From positions 1 to 36,980 of the forward strand of contig MGSU01000191.1 of assembly GCA_001799195.1 (NCBI GenBank): a stretch of DNA of 36,980 nucleotides, given 5' to 3'. The position numbers and the translations under genes are program-made. The notes below the pieces were generated by a model. That model worked only from the letters and a program-made list of their open reading frames with translations, did no database searches and had not been told where the DNA came from. This DNA is from Deltaproteobacteria bacterium RIFOXYA12_FULL_61_11. Lineage in GTDB: Bacteria > Bdellovibrionota_F > JAHFAK01 > YA12-FULL-61-11. The number at the start of each line of letters is the position of its first letter. Within the stretch, counting starts at the first letter, position 1. Of this stretch, positions 32,509-36,980 are shown piece after piece.

Positions 32509-32642
32509 TTCAGTCTTGGGGGGATTGCTGATTGTTCCTGTAACCCCGTAGGGGTGGCGCCGACGGGGGACCCCCGCCACGCGCAAGGATGAGCATGGTG
32601 GGGGTGTGAGGCGACAGGACCCCTCGCCCCCCCAAGACTGAA
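32509..32642 (+). repeat. intergenic inverted-repeat-bounded element, copy 3
   Basis: The best-preserved copy. TTCAGTCTTGGGGGG at the left end and CCCCCCAAGACTGAA at the right form a perfect 15-bp terminal inverted repeat. The interior holds an ACCCC-GTA-GGGGT hairpin (32543-32555), then the shared core with CCCCCGCCA and TGGTGGGGG arms and the GCAAGGATGAG loop, then GCGACAGGACCCC. It lies between the minus-strand alr and thermonuclease-like genes, with its core in plus orientation, that is antisense to both neighbours. Confidence 0.92.
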
Positions 32643-32687
32643 TGGTTACTTTGTCGTCGTCCCCGCGAACTCGGGTGGAGCCCCGGC

Positions 32688-33272
32688 CTAGGGTTCCCCC
32701 GCACATCCCGTTGGGGCCCAGAGCCCTCGCCCGCTCTGCCTTGCCGCTTGCTCCGCCTGACTCAACTCGGTGTGGAGACTGCAGGGCGTGGTGCGATACA
32801 CATAGGTCTTCGCGTGGCCTCCGGCGACCAGGGCGAGGTTCACGAACAGGCCGTCCTCGCGATAGAGATAAGCGAGGAGGCGGTCGTAACGATCGCGCGT
32901 GTCCTGGGTGGCATCCGGCACCACCTCGACTTGTCGTCCCACGACCAGGGCTTCGAGAGCCCTCGCGGCCTCGGTCGCGTGACATTCCTCACCGTCCAAT
33001 TCCGGAGCGTCGAGGCCCAGGAGGCGGACCCGTTCTTCTCCCACCAGGGTGTCGAGCACCAGGGTATCGCCATCAATGATGCGTGCGACGGTGGAGAAGG
33101 TCTTTGCCACAGCAGACTCGTCCCCGCTCGGTTCGAGCTGCACCGCGGCTCCGTTCAAAGAAGCGAATTCGATAAGCCGAATCGGTTCGGGCTCACCCCC
33201 GTCGGTGGGAGGCTCGCTCGAGCAGGCTACTGCCAGGAAGGACAAGGCAACGAGGCGAGCGATGGTGGCCAT
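32688..33272 (-). CDS. thermonuclease-like (SNase fold) lipoprotein
   Basis: A 194-residue predicted lipoprotein; the signal ends FLAVAC and a short acidic linker follows. Residues about 60-185 form a staphylococcal-nuclease domain: VARIIDGDTLVL, RVRLLGLDAPEL (metal- and phosphate-binding residues including Arg and Glu), DRYDRLLAYLY (second active-site Arg) and LVAGGHAKTY. GRGLW ends it as usual. Likely a calcium-dependent, sugar-nonspecific nuclease anchored to the envelope, perhaps for scavenging DNA. Its catalytic residues look intact by motif. It lies on the same strand as, and 73 bases after, the DHH gene, with a hairpin between them. Confidence 0.92.
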   Translation of the reverse strand: MATIARLVALSFLAVACSSEPPTDGGEPEPIRLIEFASLNGAAVQLEPSGDESAVAKTFSTVARIIDGDTLVLDTLVGEERVRLLGLDAPELDGEECHATEAARALEALVVGRQVEVVPDATQDTRDRYDRLLAYLYREDGLFVNLALVAGGHAKTYVYRTTPCSLHTELSQAEQAARQSGRGLWAPTGCAGEP

Positions 33273-33327
33273 TGCGTACTCCTGCGACGTCGTTCAGGAG
33301 GCCGGGTTGCCAGGATCGTGCCGTTGT

Positions 33328-33344
33328 CCTGAGCCTCGCTCAGG
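33328..33344 (-). terminator. 7-bp hairpin behind the DHH gene
   Basis: CCTGAGC-CTC-GCTCAGG is a perfect 7-bp stem with a 3-base loop, starting right after the DHH phosphoesterase stop at 33346. It lacks a U-run on the minus strand, so it is not a standard intrinsic terminator. It could stabilise the mRNA 3' end. Confidence 0.4.
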
Positions 33345-33345
33345 T

Positions 33346-34323
33346 TCATTGGGCCAGGAAGCGTTTGCAGATCGCGGTACAGATCTCCCACTTGCTGTTC
33401 TCGAGTTCCACCCGGGAGGAAAAGGTTCGTCTCCCGCCCGCGGCGCCGGGATGCCCGTCGCCGAGTGCGAGTTCCTGGAAAATGGCCGCGCAATTCTTGC
33501 TGTGCTGCAGGTTGTTCGCCTTGATCGAGAGGGACATGCTGAAGATGAGGTTCGTGGTCTTGATCCCGTACTGGAATTGGTTCTTGATGAGCAGCATGGC
33601 CATGGCCTCGGGGTGATCGATCATGGCCAAGTTCTTGACCAGGGGTCCCTGGCGCTGATAGCGGGTCAGATCGATCAGCACCAACTGGTGCTCGCGGTCT
33701 TCCGGGTGGAAGGTCACGCACTCGCGCAACAGTTCGAGCATGAGTTTCTCCTCGCGGAGATAAGCCTGGTATTCGTTCTGGACCTCCTGTTCGAGAGCTA
33801 CCTCGGCCAACGAATGCCCACGCAGTTGTAGGGTCAAAAACTTGAGGAACTGCCAAGACCTTCGGGGATCTTTATCCGCTTTGATGGCCCGGTCCAGGAT
33901 GTGCGCGGGGTTCTCCCTGCGCCACTCCTCCACCGAGGTGTAATCAAAGCTGTCGATGATATTGGTCGCGACCACCAGTTCGTGCAAATGCTCGGGCAAG
34001 GCGAGCCCTTGTTCCGCGCAATAGCCGAGGATGACCTGGGCGCAGCTCTTCTCCGGCAGGAACTTACCCTTGAGGGAGGTCGGATCACCCCCTCGCAGGA
34101 GCACGTCCTGCAAGTTGCCCTCGTGGTGATCAAACCAGAGGGCGAAGCTGAGCGGGCAAGGTAGGTCACAGACGATGTCCTGCTCACCGATGGCGATGGT
34201 GGCATTGCTGACCGCATTGGGGTGGGTATAGAGGACTCGATCGAGACCAAAGGCGACACAACACAAGGCAGCAGAAGCCATGCCGTCGAAGTCGTTGTGG
34301 GTGACGATGGTTTGATAGGGCAT
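33346..34323 (-). CDS. DHH/DHHA1 family phosphoesterase
   Basis: A 325-residue cytoplasmic protein of the DHH superfamily. The first metal motif is VTHNDFDGMAS, the DHH-type motif WFDHHEGN lies around residue 66, and the C-terminal DHHA1-like segment GDGHPGAAGGRRTF supplies the Gly-rich substrate loop. In this superfamily are NrnA-type nanoRNases/pAp phosphatases and c-di-AMP or pGpG hydrolases. A role in nucleotide or short-RNA turnover is therefore likely, but the exact substrate is unknown. The gene starts 16 bases after the glycosyltransferase stop, so the two form an operon. Confidence 0.85.
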   Translation of the reverse strand: MPYQTIVTHNDFDGMASAALCCVAFGLDRVLYTHPNAVSNATIAIGEQDIVCDLPCPLSFALWFDHHEGNLQDVLLRGGDPTSLKGKFLPEKSCAQVILGYCAEQGLALPEHLHELVVATNIIDSFDYTSVEEWRRENPAHILDRAIKADKDPRRSWQFLKFLTLQLRGHSLAEVALEQEVQNEYQAYLREEKLMLELLRECVTFHPEDREHQLVLIDLTRYQRQGPLVKNLAMIDHPEAMAMLLIKNQFQYGIKTTNLIFSMSLSIKANNLQHSKNCAAIFQELALGDGHPGAAGGRRTFSSRVELENSKWEICTAICKRFLAQ

Positions 34324-34339
34324 CGCGGCTGTGCGGCCC

Positions 34340-35911
34340 TTATTTAGGCTTCGAGGTGGTAGGGAGGGATCGCCGGGGATGAATCAACGAGAAACGCCCT
34401 CTCGTCTCGCCGCCGTGCAGCAGGTAGTCGGAGATGGCCCGGGTCGAGACGAAGAGGAAGCCCGCGGCATAGATGCCGATGAAGGGAGTGATGATGTATT
34501 GGGCGTATTGCAGGTACACTACGAAGGAGAGGATGCAGTACAGACCCAAGGCCAGCTCGACGAACTGGATGTGACTGAAGTTGCTGCGGTAACTGACCTT
34601 TTTGCCCAGATCCCCGGCCTTGGGGGTACGGATGAAAGGGGACTTGCGGCCGAGGATCGCCTCGACCACAGCGCGGGTGTTTTCCAGGGCCAGCCCTACC
34701 CCCAGGACGGTCAAGAGGGGAATGATAAGAGGATTGGACCGCCTGCCGGAAAACCGGATGGCGGTCAGGTACATGAGCGAGGGAGCGAAGAGCGAGAGGA
34801 CCAGGAGGAAGGCCACCGGGATCACAACCCATCCGAGGGCGCGATCACCGAAATGGGTAAGCACGGGCAAGGCCAGGAGCGCAAGGGTCAGCATCGCGGG
34901 GTGGATCAAGTAGTGGAGGAGATGCATCGCGGCCTGGAACTTGACGAACAGAGGCAGCGACGAGGTCAGGACGCGCGGCAGGATCTTGCGCGCGGTCTGG
35001 ATGCTGCCCTTGGCCCACCGGAACTGCTGAGCTTTGAAATTACTAATGTCATTGGGAATCTCGCCGGGAACAACCTCGTCGAAGACGAAACGACCGCGAT
35101 ACCCGGCGAGCTGGAGCCGGTAGGATAGGTCCATGTCCTCGGTGAGGGTATCGCCTTCCCAATTCCCGGCGGCGCGCACCGCACTGCCCCGGAATACACC
35201 GGCAGTGCCGTTGAAGTTGAGCATCAGGCCGTTCCAAGCTCTGGCCGACTGTTCGATGACGAAGTGGCCATCGATACCGATGGCGATGGCCCGGGTGAGC
35301 AGGGAATCCCCTTCATTGATATGACCCCAGCGCGCCTGGACGAAGCCAACCGTCGGATCGGCGAGGAAGGGCTGGAGGGTGTGCCGCAGGAACCCGGGCA
35401 GAGGCGTGAAATCGGCGTCGAAGATGGCAAAATACTCGGCATCGCTCTGGGCCATGCCGTGCTTCAGGGCTCCTGCCTTGAAGTTGTCCCTCTTGACCCT
35501 GGTGATGTGGAAAATGCGAAGCTCGGGGCGCTGTTCCTGGAGCTCGCGAATGGTCTCGGCGACAATGGCCGAGGTCTCGTCCGTGGAATCATCAAGCACC
35601 TGGATCTCGAGCCGGTCGAGCGGATAATCGAGTCCTGCCGCTGCTTTGATCGAGCGGGCGACCACGTGACGCTCGTTGTAGATCGGTAATTGCACGGCGA
35701 CCTTCGGCCATTGCTCGGTAGGGAGCACCTCGCCGAGATCGACGCTGCAGCCGTGCGCGCAGGTATCATAGCGGCGCAGGAACAACCCCAGCATGAGATA
35801 ACAATTGAGGCCGAAGAGGAGGAGGAAACCACTGGCCAAGATGTAGACGAACAAAAGCCCGACTGCCACCCCTGGATCACTCCCACATCCAAACTGCCGC
35901 CTCCGTAGCAT
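34340..35911 (-). CDS. membrane GT2 glycosyltransferase (cellulose-synthase-like)
   Basis: A processive-type family 2 glycosyltransferase of 523 residues from the ATG at 35911; a longer in-frame start at 35992 would fall in AT-rich, apparently non-coding DNA. One N-terminal membrane helix (VGLLFVYILASGFLLLFGLN) is followed by the GT-A domain with VQLPIYNE, LDDSTDETS, IFDADF (DxD), TEDMDLSYRL and QQFRW (QxxRW). About four C-terminal membrane helices follow. There is no PilZ tail. The motifs fit synthesis of a beta-linked glycan or a glycolipid; the product is not known. Codes with the DHH gene downstream. Confidence 0.92.
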   Translation of the reverse strand: MLRRRQFGCGSDPGVAVGLLFVYILASGFLLLFGLNCYLMLGLFLRRYDTCAHGCSVDLGEVLPTEQWPKVAVQLPIYNERHVVARSIKAAAGLDYPLDRLEIQVLDDSTDETSAIVAETIRELQEQRPELRIFHITRVKRDNFKAGALKHGMAQSDAEYFAIFDADFTPLPGFLRHTLQPFLADPTVGFVQARWGHINEGDSLLTRAIAIGIDGHFVIEQSARAWNGLMLNFNGTAGVFRGSAVRAAGNWEGDTLTEDMDLSYRLQLAGYRGRFVFDEVVPGEIPNDISNFKAQQFRWAKGSIQTARKILPRVLTSSLPLFVKFQAAMHLLHYLIHPAMLTLALLALPVLTHFGDRALGWVVIPVAFLLVLSLFAPSLMYLTAIRFSGRRSNPLIIPLLTVLGVGLALENTRAVVEAILGRKSPFIRTPKAGDLGKKVSYRSNFSHIQFVELALGLYCILSFVVYLQYAQYIITPFIGIYAAGFLFVSTRAISDYLLHGGETRGRFSLIHPRRSLPTTSKPK

Positions 35912-35924
35912 GTCGATTGTTGAA

Positions 35925-36010
35925 TGGGAAATAATTTCTTGCAAGACCTCTGGGCCGGTGGGGACAAGGCAGAATGATACAAATAATTTCAATATATTAT
36001 ATTTACTCCA
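35925..36010. promoter_or_regulatory. AT-rich divergent promoter region
   Basis: This stretch contains the most AT-rich run near the right end (about 35970-36006), between the divergent GT2 and radical SAM genes. TATAAT occurs on the minus strand around 35997-36002, but no well-spaced -35 partner was found for either direction. The base bias alone suggests promoter activity. Confidence 0.4.
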
Positions 36011-36106
36011 AGGCGTTGGGGTGCGCGGATCGTCGCGGTTTCCCGGCTTGTTGTTCTTGCCGAGCCTGAGGTACGATACGCCCGCTTCGACGGAACGAGC
36101 AGGAAC

Positions 36107-36980
36107 ATGCCCACGCTACGTCCCGGATCCTCGCCAAATGATGCCTTCCTCTATCGACTTGCTCGGGTCAATGCGCTGCGCGCGCTCCGTTGCTGGCACG
36201 AAGGTACGGCAAGGCTGTCCAAGGCGGGGTTCCTCTGCAGGTCCTTGCGCGGCGAGAGCGAGTACAGCCTGGCGATCAACACGGATCTCAGCGTTTCTTG
36301 CAATTGCGCCGATTACCGGGGTAATGGTCGGTTGGGTAGTTTGGAACCCCAGGGCTTGCTCGAGATTCTCTCCGGACCCGTGGCGACCCGCTTCCGCCAA
36401 ACCCTGGCCGAAGGCCGCCTGCCGATCTCGCAATGCGCCACCTGCTGCGAACGCCGCACCGTCCCACGGGCTCGCGCTCTTGCCGAGCTGGCTCGGCCTG
36501 CTTCTGCGCCCGCCGGGCTGATGGTCGAAAACACGGTCCGCTGCCCCCTGGCCTGCCTTTCCTGCCCCCGCCGCCGTATTCTCGAAACCAGGGCGGGGCA
36601 CCTTGATCTCGGACTCGAGGGTTTGCGCAAGGTACTGGCCCAGGTGGCAGCGTTGGGGGTACGGAGGCTCCACTACTTCGACCTCGGGGAACCCTTCGCC
36701 AGCCCGACCATCCTCGACGAGCTGCAACTCCTCCGCTCGCGTTGTCCGGAAGTCTTCGTCCACGTATCCACCAATGCCCAGGTCCTCGACCGGCCCAAGG
36801 CCCTGGAGGCAGCCCTGCTCGTCGACGACCTGACCGTGTCTCTGCCGGGCTGCGACCAGCTCTCCCTGCAACGGTATCAGCGAGGCGCTTCCTTCGAACG
36901 GGCCTATACCAATCTCGCGAGACTGGTGTCGCGGCGGGATGCCCAGGGTTTGGTGCGCCCAAGGATAGAGTGGAAGTACG
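36107..36980 (+). CDS. radical SAM protein with N-terminal SPASM-like cysteine module (3' truncated)
   Basis: Open from the ATG at 36107 (AGGA at 36101-36104) to the window end, 291 codons without a stop. The radical SAM cluster motif CPLACLSC (CxxxCxxC, residues 146-153) follows ENTVR. GEPF and a STNA strand come later as usual for the fold. Ahead of it, residues about 57-114 (INTDLSVSCNCADYRG, LGSL, then C-x-x-C-C near 110-114) look like the auxiliary-cluster SPASM region that normally sits C-terminal of the radical SAM core. The substrate is unknown. The gene has no continuation in this window. Confidence 0.85.
   Translation, partial: MPTLRPGSSPNDAFLYRLARVNALRALRCWHEGTARLSKAGFLCRSLRGESEYSLAINTDLSVSCNCADYRGNGRLGSLEPQGLLEILSGPVATRFRQTLAEGRLPISQCATCCERRTVPRARALAELARPASAPAGLMVENTVRCPLACLSCPRRRILETRAGHLDLGLEGLRKVLAQVAALGVRRLHYFDLGEPFASPTILDELQLLRSRCPEVFVHVSTNAQVLDRPKALEAALLVDDLTVSLPGCDQLSLQRYQRGASFERAYTNLARLVSRRDAQGLVRPRIEWKY

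Noticed and set aside
36116-36871. 251-codon minus-strand frame near the right end
   Set aside because: The plus strand carries a radical SAM motif and a SPASM-like pattern in a continuous frame reaching the window end, so the minus-strand frame is a shadow.

Overview
The window reads as a chromosomal segment of a GC-rich, diderm (Gram-negative) bacterium. The evidence is a complete MlaE-MlaF-MlaD phospholipid-transport operon, an outer-membrane beta-barrel candidate with a C-terminal phenylalanine, and many lipoboxes. The mix of HDOD, PilZ-like, GspE_N/MshEN and CheX domains, HEAT repeats, soluble hybrid kinases and VWA lipoproteins resembles Myxococcota / former Deltaproteobacteria. That assignment is inferred from gene content; no rRNA or tRNA was seen. 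Nothing looks phage- or plasmid-derived, and no transposase or CRISPR array was found.

Layout. 1-4.1 kb: intergenic repeat copy 1, a PAP2 phosphatase and pyruvate phosphate dikinase (ppdK). 4.1-8.0 kb: an AT-rich promoter region, then two acidic lipoproteins (DUF4382-like; Ig-like plus VWA). 8.0-11.2 kb, minus strand: a receiver-HDOD protein ending in a 13-bp tandem repeat, a cupin-like protein, an unknown small protein and a glycerophosphodiester phosphodiesterase. 11.4-15.6 kb, plus strand: a soluble hybrid histidine kinase overlapping an MCE protein gene, then rsmD, repeat copy 2 and a PilZ-like protein. 15.6-20.3 kb, minus strand: a MshEN-like/CheX protein, an M30-like metalloprotease lipoprotein and an alpha/alpha-toroid glycosidase. 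20.3-23.9 kb: a subtilase converging on (and overlapping) a beta-barrel/lipoprotein operon. 24-28.2 kb: a ~900-residue HEAT-repeat protein divergent from two tandem orphan GspE_N-type proteins. 28.3-32.4 kb, minus strand: alr-mlaE-mlaF-mlaD. 32.5-36.0 kb: repeat copy 3, a thermonuclease-like lipoprotein, and a GT2 glycosyltransferase followed by a DHH/DHHA1 phosphoesterase. 36.1 kb to the end: a radical SAM gene cut by the window edge, with a SPASM-like cysteine module ahead of its radical SAM motif.

Two themes connect the genes. One is envelope lipid and surface biology: the Mla operon, a second MCE protein beside a kinase, PAP2, GDPD, GT2, and a series of lipoproteins and exported proteases. 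The other is probable cyclic-di-GMP-type regulation: a PilZ-like protein, one protein with four 29-residue MshEN-like repeats plus CheX, and two GspE_N proteins without an ATPase. The most novel element is a ~134-189 bp intergenic repeat (109-245, 14930-15122, 32509-32642). It has terminal inverted repeats around TTCAGTCTTGG, a strongly conserved hairpin core, and GGA-containing loops that resemble CsrA/RsmA binding sites.
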